From JAXLYE01 sp046351595 (GTDB taxonomy: Bacteria; Myxococcota_A; Polyangia; Palsa-1104; JAEUJZ01): a stretch of 64,000 nt of DNA. The notes beneath the pieces are model-generated. The model had not been told where the DNA came from. It ran no database searches and saw only the letters and a program-made list of their open reading frames with translations. The translations under genes and the position numbers were made by a program. Where the stretch lies: the NCBI GenBank assembly GCA_046351595.1, contig JAXLYE010000008.1:558001-622000 (forward strand), given 5' to 3'. Of the stretch, positions 44,270-52,305 are shown one piece after another; position 1 is the stretch's first letter, and every line of letters starts with the position of its first letter.

Positions 44270-44986
44270 CTACAAGCGGTGATCCACTCCGACCAGCGCG
44301 GCGCCGCCGATGCCGCCGAAGAAGACCGGGCCGGCTCCGACGGTGAGGAGGGTGGTGTTGGTCAGCCCCTTGCCGCGCAGCGTGTAGCCGGCACCGGCAC
44401 TGGCGTACACCAGGTACGGATACGTACCGGGGTAGCCGCCGCCGATGTCGATGCGCAGCGCCCAGCGCTTGACCAGCGGGATGCGTAGCTCGCCCGCGGC
44501 ATCGACCGGCAGGTCCGTCCACGGGCTCAACAGCCACGCCATCCGCACGCTGCCATAGAGCCCGTTCAGGCGGCCGATGCGCAGCGCCACGCCCGCGGTC
44601 GGGAAGTAGTACGGGTAGCCGCTGCCCAGCGTCCCCGCGATCCCGAAGTACTTGCCGCCGTACCCGAGCTTGCCGCGGATGGCGAACGAGTTGAAGTCGG
44701 TGCGGCCCAGCGCGATCGGCGACAGCTCGATGCCGAAGTTGACCTGGTTGATGTACTCGTAGGCGAAGCTGGCGAGCACGCCGCCGGCGCTGCTGTGCCC
44801 GAAGGGGCGGACGTTGAGCGAGAACTGGTGGATGCTCGGCCACTCCGAGGCGGACGTCTCGGCGGACGCGGCGCCGGCGGGGCCGTGGTGCAAGACCAGC
44901 GCGGCGCCCAGGAGCGCTCCGGCAGCCTGGCGAGTGAGCGGGCCCGCGAGCGGGCGGTTTCTTCGAAGGGTACGGAGGGCTCTCAT
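44270..44986 (-). CDS. Putative outer-membrane beta-barrel protein
   Basis: A 238-residue exported protein; signal region TRQAAGALLGAALVLHHGPAGAA. Alternating strands with many Gly, Tyr and aromatic ends (FNSFAIRGKLGYGGKYFGIA, LRIDIGGGYPGTYPYLVYAS) are typical of a small beta-barrel. It ends with a hydrophobic/charged strand (GGAALVGVDHRL). ATG 44986 follows GAGGCGAC. Upstream of the phosphoesterase gene on the same strand, divergent from a PAP2 gene. No named family recognised. Confidence 0.65.
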   Translation of the reverse strand: MRALRTLRRNRPLAGPLTRQAAGALLGAALVLHHGPAGAASAETSASEWPSIHQFSLNVRPFGHSSAGGVLASFAYEYINQVNFGIELSPIALGRTDFNSFAIRGKLGYGGKYFGIAGTLGSGYPYYFPTAGVALRIGRLNGLYGSVRMAWLLSPWTDLPVDAAGELRIPLVKRWALRIDIGGGYPGTYPYLVYASAGAGYTLRGKGLTNTTLLTVGAGPVFFGGIGGAALVGVDHRL

Positions 44987-45148
44987 GTCGCCTCGTTTCT
45001 GTGCACGGACCGAGCGGCCGCGCGGCCGTTCGGAGCTCCAGGGTTGCTGCCAGGAAGAGGCGCAACATATGTGCCAGCGAAGCGCGCGCCGCGGACACCG
45101 GAAGTGATCGAAGATAGGAGCGGCACAGCCCGTGCTCATTCAAAGCCC

Positions 45149-45994
45149 ATGCGTACCGCCCGCCGCCGTGTCTTGATCGCCGTGCTCGCCGCGCTCATCG
45201 CCCTGTTCTCGTCGGAGAAAGCGCGCGCGAAGCCCGAGATCGCGGATCCCAACATCTACCGCTTCGATCCGTATATCGACACCTCGATCCTGGTCGGCGG
45301 CTTCTCGCTGTGGGCAACGGCGTACTTCGTGGTGAGCCCGGTCGGTACCAACATCCTCTGCGACCCCTGCAACCCCGAGGGCATGAACGCGCTCGACCGC
45401 TCGGCGCTCGGCCTGCACGTCGAGGGCGCGCGGCTGCCGTCCTACCTGAGCTACGTCGTGCCCGTCATCGGCTTCGCGCTGCTCGACGCCACCGACGTCG
45501 GATGGAAGAACTGGAAGACGTGGATGACCGACTTCTCGATCATCCTGGAGTCGATGGCGCTGCAGGGCGCGCTGACCGAGGTCTTCCGCCGCGCCGCGCT
45601 GCGCCCGCGGCCGTTTTTGTACACACCCGGCCTCTACCCGGAAGATCGCGGCAAGTCCGAGGCCATCTTCTCGTTCTACTCGGGCCACGTCTCCGTCGCC
45701 TTCGACATGCTGACGGCGCTGGCCTACACCTGGACGGTGCGCCACCCGCACTCGCGCTGGCGCTGGGCGGTATGGACCGGGACGCTGCTCGTCGCGTCGG
45801 TGTTTCCGGTGCTGCGGGTCGTCTCGGGCGATCACTTCCCGACGGACGTGATCACCGGCGCGCTGGTCGGGACCTCGTGCGGGCTCCTGTATCCGGCGCT
45901 GCGCCACCGCCTGGCCAAGAGCGGCAAGGCCGCGGCCACCGTGACCCCCACCGGCGACGGCGGCGCCGTTCTCTCCCTGACCGGCCGCTTCTGA
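45149..45994 (+). CDS. PAP2 superfamily phosphatase
   Basis: A 281-residue membrane protein with N-terminal signal (LIAVLAALIALFSSEKARA). Motifs: RRAALRPRPFLY (motif 1), IFSFYSGHVSVAF (motif 2), RVVSGDHFPTDVITG (motif 3 with Arg, His, Asp). Both this and the PAP2 at 41863 carry Phe-Tyr-Ser-Gly-His in motif 2 in place of the usual Pro-Ser-Gly-His, so they are related. Role as lipid phosphate phosphatase is inferred. No strong ribosome binding site precedes the ATG. It reads away from the barrel protein gene. Confidence 0.85.
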   Translation: MRTARRRVLIAVLAALIALFSSEKARAKPEIADPNIYRFDPYIDTSILVGGFSLWATAYFVVSPVGTNILCDPCNPEGMNALDRSALGLHVEGARLPSYLSYVVPVIGFALLDATDVGWKNWKTWMTDFSIILESMALQGALTEVFRRAALRPRPFLYTPGLYPEDRGKSEAIFSFYSGHVSVAFDMLTALAYTWTVRHPHSRWRWAVWTGTLLVASVFPVLRVVSGDHFPTDVITGALVGTSCGLLYPALRHRLAKSGKAAATVTPTGDGGAVLSLTGRF

Positions 45995-45998
45995 GCGG

Positions 45999-46053
45999 TC
46001 CCTTTCTGATCCTTTCCTGCTCCCTTCCTGAGCCTTTTCTGATCCCTTCCTGC
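45999..46053. repeat. Five 11-bp tandem repeats
   Basis: Units TCCCTTTCTGA, TCCTTTCCTGC, TCCCTTCCTGA, GCCTTTTCTGA and TCCCTTCCTGC run head to tail directly after the PAP2 stop. The strand is pyrimidine-only apart from the G/A at the unit ends. It opens the 312-bp gap before the mannosidase gene; the rest of that gap (46054-46306) shows no gene. Confidence 0.7.
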
Positions 46054-46306
46054 TCCTCGTCCCTTCCCGAATCCCGTCGCGCGCGAGCGCCGCTGCTACC
46101 GACACGACACAGCAGCTACCAAGCAGAAACGTCGCTGCGCCTACAAGCTCAGCAGCCCGTACACCGGCACGGAAACGGAGCGCACCACGCTGCGCATCGA
46201 CAGCTCATCGGAGTCCGCAGCGACCCGCGCGACCGTGACCCGTGTCTCTCGGTAGCCGCGGCTGCGTGCGTAGCGCATGGCACGCATGTTGATTATGAGA
46301 AAGGGT

Positions 46307-49132
46307 ATGAACCAGTCCCCGACTCCCGATCGCATCACCCTGGTCGCACACACCCACTGGGATCGCGAGTGGTACCTGCCCTTCGAGGTCTTCCGCGCCC
46401 GCCTCATCGAAGTGCTCGATGAAGCGGTCGAGCTGCTCGAGAAGGACCCGCGCCTGACCTTCACGCTCGACGGTCAGGTCGCGATGGTCGAGGACTATCT
46501 GGAGATGCGCCCGACCATGGAGCCGCGCATCCACGCCCTGGTCAAGGCCGGGCGCCTGCACATCGGCCCGTGGTTCACGCAGGCCGACACGCTGATGGTC
46601 CCGGGCGAGGCGCTGGTGCGCAACCTCGCGTACGGGATCCGCCGCGCCGAGGCGCTCGGCGGCGCCATGCTGCTCGGCTACATGCCGGATCAGTTCGGGC
46701 ACGCGGCGCAGGTGCCGCAGATCCTGCGGCTGTTCGGCATCGACTCCGCGGTGATGTGGCGCGGCGTCGGGCCCGAGCGCCCGCCGCACGCCTTCCGCTG
46801 GATCGCGCCGGACGGCAGCGAGGTCACGGCGCTGTGGCTGCAGGAGGGCTACGCCACCGGGCGCCACGTGCCCTCAGACCCGAGCGCGTTCGCGGCGACG
46901 ATGGAGCGCGCGCTCGAGCGGCACCGGCCGTGGCTCGACAAGATGCCGCTTTTGGTCCCGATCGGCGATGACCATGTGCGGCTGGCGTCGTGGCTGCCCG
47001 AGGCGGCGGAGGCGCTGCAGAAGCGGCTGCCGCAGATCCAGGTCGCGGTCGGCGGCTACGGCAGCCACTTCGCGCAGCTCGGCCAGGTCGAGCACAAGGT
47101 CTACGGCGAGCTGCGCTCGTCCTCGTTCGCACCGGTGCTGGCCGGCGTCACCGCGGCGCGCATCCGCGAGAAGCAGGCGGCCGCGCGCGCCACCACGCTG
47201 CTCTTGCGCTATGCCGAGCCGCTGTGCGCGTGGGCGGTGCTGGGCGGCATGGCGCCGCCGCGCGAGCTGCTCGAGCGGGCGTGGCGCCAGCTGCTCTTGA
47301 ACGCGGCGCACGACAGCGCCGCCGGCTGCGGCATCGACGCCACGCACGACGACGTCAAGAGCCGCTACCGCTGGGCCGAGCAGATCGCGGGCACGGTCTG
47401 CGATCAGGTGCTGTCCGCGCTCGCGCCCAAGCTCACGAGCCGGCCGGGTGAGCCGGCGCCGATGGCGATGGCCTACTCGCCGGGCCCGTCTTCAGAGGCG
47501 TTCGTCGTCGAGATCGACATCCCGCGCGCCTTCAGCGGCCGCATCGTCGCGTACGGACCGGACGGCGTGCAGCGCCCGGTGCAGCCGCTCGCCGCGACCG
47601 AGGAGCCGCCGCTGTTCGAGGGCGAGTTCGGCCCGGAGGAGCTCGCGGTCTTCGTGCAGGGCATGGATCCGGCGACGCCGCTGTTCGGCCGCTACCTGAC
47701 GCAGCTCAACGCGCACGCCGACGGGCCGGGGCGCATCCGGCTCGATGTCGGCATGGGCGATGCGCCGGTCTCCGCCGCGGTGATGGCGCAGGATCAGAAG
47801 CGCGTGATGGATCTGCTGCCGACGGCGGAGCGCTTCCGCGTGGTGGTGCACGGCTCGCAGACCACGCGCCGCGCGCTGGTGGCGGCCGGTCCCGCGGTGC
47901 AGGCCGGCATCGTGCCGATCTGGGTGCGTCCGCTCGATGCCGGGGCGCTGAACCCCGAGCCCGAGCCGCCCCGGCCGCCCGCGCACGACGAGATCGCGCT
48001 CGGCGCGCTGCGGATCAAGGCGCGGCCCGACGGCACCGTGGCCATCTTCGATGACCAGGACGGCATCGGCCCGGTGATCGCGAACGACCTGATCGACGAG
48101 GGCGATCGCGGCGACCTGTATCACTTCGATCCGGTCGTGGGCGGCGGCGTGCTGCGGGCTCGCACCGCGCGCGCCACGGTGCTCGAGCGCGGTCCGCTGC
48201 GGGCGCGGCTGCGCATCGAGCAGGAGCTCGATCTGCCGATGGGCCTCGCGCCGGATCGCAAGGAGCGCGTGTCGGTGACGCGGGCGCACACGATCACGAC
48301 CGAGATCACGCTGCTCGCCGGCGAGCGCCGCGTCGAGTTCGTGACCACGATGAACAACGAGGTGGCGGATCACCGCCTGCGCGCGCTCTGCCACCTGCCC
48401 TTCCGCGCGAACCGCTTCGAGGTCGATCACGGCCTGGCGGTGCTCGACCGGCCGCTGGATCCGAGCACGCTCGGCGCCGGTGTCGAGCGCCCGGCGCTCA
48501 CCGGCCCGCACCACCTGTTCGTCGACGTGACCGACGGCAAGCGCGGCGCCGCGCTGATGGCGCGCGGCCTGCCCGAGCACGAGGTCCTCCAAGAGAAGGG
48601 CGGCGGCGGCGAGCACACGGCGATGGCGCTGACGCTCCTGCGCGGCGTCGGCTGGCTGGCGCGCGGCGACCTGTCGGTGATGGAGCACGCCGCCGGTCCG
48701 ATGCTGCCCACCCCGGGCGCGCAGGAGCTCGGCGAGCACCGCTTCGAGTACGCGCTGCTCTTGCACCGCGGCGACTGGCAGGCCGGCAGCGTGATGCCGG
48801 ACGCGCAGCGCTACGCCGCGCCGGTCCGCACCTTCGTGCCCGGTCGCCGCGTGAAGGTCGATACGGGCCGCTCGCTCGTCGAGCTCGCGCCGAGCTGCGT
48901 GCAGCTTTTGGCCGTGTACCCGAGCGAGCTCGGGATCGTGGTGCGGGTGCTCAACGCCTCGACGCAGCCGGTCAAGGCCGAGGTGAAGCCGGGCTTCACA
49001 CCGCGGCAGGCCCTGGCCGTCGATCCGCTGGAGCGGCCGCTGGAAGGCGGCGGCGAGCTGACTGTTGCCGACGGAGCGGTCGCGGTCGAGCTGCGCCCCT
49101 GGCAGATCGCCACGCTGCTGCTGCGGCCCTGA
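46307..49132 (+). CDS. Alpha-mannosidase, glycoside hydrolase family 38
   Basis: A 941-residue retaining mannosidase. VAHTHWDREWYLPFE (zinc-binding H-x-H-W-D) is at residues 13-27. YMPDQFGHAAQVPQIL contains the nucleophile Asp and a zinc contact. LLNAAHDSAAGCGID is the conserved GH38 middle His region. The long C-terminal beta-sandwich part is present. No signal peptide; cytoplasmic. The ATG at 46307 follows GAGAAAGGGT; upstream ATGs at 46277, 46289 and 46298 are also in frame. Together with manC downstream it suggests mannose turnover. Confidence 0.93.
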   Translation: MNQSPTPDRITLVAHTHWDREWYLPFEVFRARLIEVLDEAVELLEKDPRLTFTLDGQVAMVEDYLEMRPTMEPRIHALVKAGRLHIGPWFTQADTLMVPGEALVRNLAYGIRRAEALGGAMLLGYMPDQFGHAAQVPQILRLFGIDSAVMWRGVGPERPPHAFRWIAPDGSEVTALWLQEGYATGRHVPSDPSAFAATMERALERHRPWLDKMPLLVPIGDDHVRLASWLPEAAEALQKRLPQIQVAVGGYGSHFAQLGQVEHKVYGELRSSSFAPVLAGVTAARIREKQAAARATTLLLRYAEPLCAWAVLGGMAPPRELLERAWRQLLLNAAHDSAAGCGIDATHDDVKSRYRWAEQIAGTVCDQVLSALAPKLTSRPGEPAPMAMAYSPGPSSEAFVVEIDIPRAFSGRIVAYGPDGVQRPVQPLAATEEPPLFEGEFGPEELAVFVQGMDPATPLFGRYLTQLNAHADGPGRIRLDVGMGDAPVSAAVMAQDQKRVMDLLPTAERFRVVVHGSQTTRRALVAAGPAVQAGIVPIWVRPLDAGALNPEPEPPRPPAHDEIALGALRIKARPDGTVAIFDDQDGIGPVIANDLIDEGDRGDLYHFDPVVGGGVLRARTARATVLERGPLRARLRIEQELDLPMGLAPDRKERVSVTRAHTITTEITLLAGERRVEFVTTMNNEVADHRLRALCHLPFRANRFEVDHGLAVLDRPLDPSTLGAGVERPALTGPHHLFVDVTDGKRGAALMARGLPEHEVLQEKGGGGEHTAMALTLLRGVGWLARGDLSVMEHAAGPMLPTPGAQELGEHRFEYALLLHRGDWQAGSVMPDAQRYAAPVRTFVPGRRVKVDTGRSLVELAPSCVQLLAVYPSELGIVVRVLNASTQPVKAEVKPGFTPRQALAVDPLERPLEGGGELTVADGAVAVELRPWQIATLLLRP

Positions 49133-49173
49133 GCCCGGCGGCCCGGAACGTGACGTCAAGATGAGGTGATGCG

Positions 49174-49764
49174 ATGCGCGCCCTGCTGCTCTCGGTCTTC
49201 CTTGGCTTCGTGCCGACCCCGCCGGCCGGCTTCCAGCCCGTCGGCCAGCGCGCCGAGGTCCTGGTCTACAAGCGCGCGGGCGCTGCCGGCGTCGAGCTCT
49301 ACGCCGAAGGCGACATCGCCGCGCCGCCGAGCCGCGTGCAGGCGGTGCTCTTGGACTACGCCAACCACTCGCGCTTCGTGAAGGACGTGGCCGAGACGCG
49401 CATCCTGCGGCGCAGCGAGTCGGCGCTGTGGGTCTACCAGCGCCTGGATCTGCCGATGATCGCGGACCGCGACTTCACGCTGCGCGTCACCTGGGGCCAG
49501 GACGGCGACGAGCTGTGGACACGCTTCAGCTGCGACAACGAGCAGGGACCGCCGCCACGCTCCGGCGTGGTGCGTGTCAGCGTGCACGACGGCGAGTGGC
49601 ACCTCGCGCCGATCGCGGGCGGCGCCGCGACGCACGCGCGCTACAAGGTCCACCTGGATCTCGCGGGCTCGCTGCCGGGCTGGATGGCGCGCTCGGGCGC
49701 GACCAAGGAAGTGCCGGCGCTGTTCGAAGGGCTGCGGCGCGAGGTGCAGCAGCCCGCGCGCTGA
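49174..49764 (+). CDS. START/SRPBCC-domain protein
   Basis: A 196-residue protein with a short, weak signal (LLLSVFLGFVPTPPAG) and a START-like lipid-binding fold: VYKRAGAAGVELYAEGDIAAPPSRVQAVLLDYANH, then YQRLDLPMIADRDFTL. These match bacterial START proteins with the typical helix-grip pattern and end helix (TKEVPALFEGLRREV). It may carry or bind a lipid in the envelope; ligand unknown. GAGGTGATGCG precedes the ATG. It follows the mannosidase gene by 41 bp. Confidence 0.8.
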   Translation: MRALLLSVFLGFVPTPPAGFQPVGQRAEVLVYKRAGAAGVELYAEGDIAAPPSRVQAVLLDYANHSRFVKDVAETRILRRSESALWVYQRLDLPMIADRDFTLRVTWGQDGDELWTRFSCDNEQGPPPRSGVVRVSVHDGEWHLAPIAGGAATHARYKVHLDLAGSLPGWMARSGATKEVPALFEGLRREVQQPAR

Positions 49765-49806
49765 CACGCAAGACCCGCCCCTGAGCCCGTCCGCGACGGC
49801 TCCCGA

Positions 49807-49855
49807 CCCAGTGCTAGCCCGATCCAGTGCGAGCCCAGTGCTAGCCCAGTGCGAG
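49807..49855. repeat. 11-bp tandem repeats before a glycosyltransferase gene
   Basis: CCCAGTGCTAG (49807), TCCAGTGCGAG (49823), CCCAGTGCTAG (49834) and CCCAGTGCGAG (49845) lie in the 107-bp gap; the last three are contiguous. They end 16 bp before the ATG at 49872, so they are probably within the transcript leader. Confidence 0.7.
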
Positions 49856-49871
49856 AAAGAGAAGGGTTACG

Positions 49872-51104
49872 ATGGCTCTCGAGATGGCCTTCCCGGTGCT
49901 TGCGACCGCGATGCTCGGGTATACGGTGCTCGGGCTCGATCAGCGACGGCGCGCGCTCGGTCTGCGCACGCCGACGCAGCCGCTTGTGCACTACCCTTCG
50001 CTGAGCATCGTGCGCCCGATCCGCGGCCTGGATCCCGGCGCCAAAGAGAACCTCGCCGCGGCGCTCGACAACGGCTACCCCGGCGAGATCGAGACGCTGT
50101 TCGTCTTCGACGACGAGGACGAGCCGGCGCTGCCGCTGGCGCGCGAGGCGCTGGCCGCGCACGAGCGTAGCGGCCGCGCGGGCACCGGCCGCGTGCTGAT
50201 CGCCGGCGCGCCGCAGCACAACCGCACCGGCAAGCTCAACGCGATGATCGCCGGCGCCTCCGTCGCGCGCGGTGAGCTGATCGGCTTCGCCGACTCGGAC
50301 ATCCGCCCGGATCCCGACACGCTGCGCAAGCTGGTCGAGCTGCTCTTGAGCAACCCCAAGGCCGGCGACGTGTTCGCCCCGGTCTCGGTGTCCGAGCCGG
50401 CGCAGGCGCTCGGCGACGTGGGCTATGCGCTGATGCTGAACGCGCTGTACTCGCCGCAGGTGCGCTTGCTGTCGCAGCGGCGCGGCGAGGTGCCGTTCAT
50501 CATGGGCCAGCTCATGATCTTCCGGCGCGAGACGCTCGCCGCCATCGGCGGCCTGGACTGCGCCGCCGGCCAGCTCGTCGACGACATGCACATCGGCCAG
50601 TGCGTCGCCGCGGCCGGCTACAAGAACATCATGGCCACCGACCCGGTGCGCATCATCGACTGGGGCATGAGCTGGTCCGAGTTCGCGCGCACCTACCGGC
50701 GCTGGATTGCGTTCTCGCGCACGGGCCTGCCGATGTCGTTCTTCCTCGGCGCGGCGCAGCCCTACATCGCCTTCTGGCTCGGGCTGCTCGGCCTGGGCGC
50801 CTCGCTGTCCGCGGGCCTGCCGCTGACCGCGGCGCTGTGCGGCCTGCTGATCCTGGCCGCGGGCCTCGGCGTGCTGGCGATGAACCGCGCGGCCGGCGGC
50901 GCCGAGCTGCCGTGGCGCTATATCTACGGTCCGTTCCTGGTGCTGCTCGGCGGGCCCTTCATCCTTTTGGCGCAGTTTTTGTGGCCGCAGGTCAAGTGGC
51001 GCGGGCGGACCTACGGGCTGAACGCGCACGCGCGGCTGGCACACGATGCGGGGACGCCGACACCGTCGCCGTCGCCGTCGCTGCCGAGCCGCGGCGCGAA
51101 GTAG
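49872..51104 (+). CDS. GT21-type (ceramide glucosyltransferase-like) glycosyltransferase
   Basis: A 410-residue membrane enzyme. N-terminal anchor; then LSIVRPIRGLDPGAKENLAAAL, FVFDDEDEPALPL, ARGELIGFADSDIRPDP (DxD), QLVDDMHIGQ (third Asp) and FARTYRRWIAFSR, the (R/Q)xxRW motif typical of processive and GT21 enzymes. Three C-terminal membrane segments. Relatives are bacterial ceramide glucosyltransferases and HpnI-like hopanoid enzymes. It would transfer a sugar from a nucleotide donor to a lipid acceptor at the cytoplasmic face. A Ser/Pro tail ends it. The manC gene follows 49 bp later. Confidence 0.85.
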   Translation: MALEMAFPVLATAMLGYTVLGLDQRRRALGLRTPTQPLVHYPSLSIVRPIRGLDPGAKENLAAALDNGYPGEIETLFVFDDEDEPALPLAREALAAHERSGRAGTGRVLIAGAPQHNRTGKLNAMIAGASVARGELIGFADSDIRPDPDTLRKLVELLLSNPKAGDVFAPVSVSEPAQALGDVGYALMLNALYSPQVRLLSQRRGEVPFIMGQLMIFRRETLAAIGGLDCAAGQLVDDMHIGQCVAAAGYKNIMATDPVRIIDWGMSWSEFARTYRRWIAFSRTGLPMSFFLGAAQPYIAFWLGLLGLGASLSAGLPLTAALCGLLILAAGLGVLAMNRAAGGAELPWRYIYGPFLVLLGGPFILLAQFLWPQVKWRGRTYGLNAHARLAHDAGTPTPSPSPSLPSRGAK

Positions 51105-51153
51105 CCGGGCCCCAGCGAGACAGACCGAGGACGCAGAGCGAAAGGAGTACGTG

Positions 51154-52275
51154 ATGGCGCCGGTGCGAAAGGTCGTGATCATGGCCGGCGGCAGCGGGAC
51201 GCGCCTGTGGCCGCACTCGCGGCGCAGCCGCCCCAAGCAGTTCCTGCCGCTGCTGCCGCCCGACGGCGAGGCGCTGCTCGCGGCCACGGTCCGCCGCATC
51301 AGCCGCCTGGTGCCGATCGAGTCGATCTTCGTCGTCACCACCGCCGAGCAGGTGGGCGAAGTGCGGCGCTGCCTGCCGGCGCTGTCCGTCGACAACATCG
51401 TCGTCGAGCCGCTCGGCCGCAACACCGCGCCGTGCATCGGCCTGGCCGCGCAGACGATCAAGCGCCGCGCCGCCGCCGGGCAGGAGCCGATCATCGCGGT
51501 GCTGCCCGCGGATCACCACATCGACGGCGAAGAGGCGTTCCTGCGCACGGTCGCGCAGGCCTTCGCGGTCGCCGAGCGCGGTCACGTGGTCACGGTCGGC
51601 ATCCGCCCGACCGCACCGGAGACCGGCTACGGCTACATCGAGCTCGGCGAGCGCAGCGACGACACCGAGCCCTCCGAACCGAGCCCGCGCCTTGCCGCCG
51701 CCTTCGTCGAGAAGCCGAGCCGCGAGCGCGCCCTCGCCTACCTCGCCGCCAAGAGCTACCTGTGGAACTCGGGCATGTTCTTCTTCCCGGCGCAGCGCAT
51801 CCTCGACGAGCTGCGCACGCACCTGCCGGCGCTGGCGCAGATCCTCGACGAGATCGGCCAGCACCCCGAGCGCCTGCCCGTGCTCTACGCCGAGGCGCCG
51901 GCGATCTCGATCGACTATGCGGTGATGGAGAAGCTCGGCGCCGCGCGGGTCGGTCGCGACGCCGCCATCCGCGTTTTGGCCGGCGACTTCGGCTGGAGCG
52001 ACGTCGGCTCGTTCAGCGCGGTCGCGGCGCTGGTCCCGGCGGACGAGGCGGGAAACCGCGTGCTCGGCCACGGCAGCGAGGAGCCGGTCCTTCTGCGCTG
52101 CCGCGACAACGTCGTGTGGAGCAGCAGCCAGCAGCTCGTCGCCGCGCTCGGGGTCGAGGGCCTGGTCATCGCCGTCACCGACGATGCGATCCTCATCCTG
52201 CCGCAGCGCTGCGCGCAGGAGGTGCGCGAGGTCGTCAGCCGCCTGCAGTCCGGCGGCCGCAGCGGGCTGCTTTAG
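51154..52275 (+). CDS. manC: Mannose-1-phosphate guanylyltransferase
   Basis: A 373-residue enzyme that makes GDP-mannose from mannose-1-phosphate and GTP. Motifs: IMAGGSGTRLWPHSRRSRPK with QFLPLL next, LGRNTAPCIG, VLPADHHI, FVEKPS, YLWNSGMFFF and LAGDFGWSDVGSF. It has the short form without the C-terminal isomerase domain (phosphomannose isomerase part) seen in bifunctional AlgA. ATG 51154 follows AAAGGAGTACGTG. GDP-mannose is a likely donor for surface glycans or the glycosyltransferase upstream; this link is inferred. Confidence 0.95.
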   Translation: MAPVRKVVIMAGGSGTRLWPHSRRSRPKQFLPLLPPDGEALLAATVRRISRLVPIESIFVVTTAEQVGEVRRCLPALSVDNIVVEPLGRNTAPCIGLAAQTIKRRAAAGQEPIIAVLPADHHIDGEEAFLRTVAQAFAVAERGHVVTVGIRPTAPETGYGYIELGERSDDTEPSEPSPRLAAAFVEKPSRERALAYLAAKSYLWNSGMFFFPAQRILDELRTHLPALAQILDEIGQHPERLPVLYAEAPAISIDYAVMEKLGAARVGRDAAIRVLAGDFGWSDVGSFSAVAALVPADEAGNRVLGHGSEEPVLLRCRDNVVWSSSQQLVAALGVEGLVIAVTDDAILILPQRCAQEVREVVSRLQSGGRSGLL

Positions 52276-52305
52276 CGCTCGCCCGCTCGTCGGCGCGTCG
52301 ACGAA

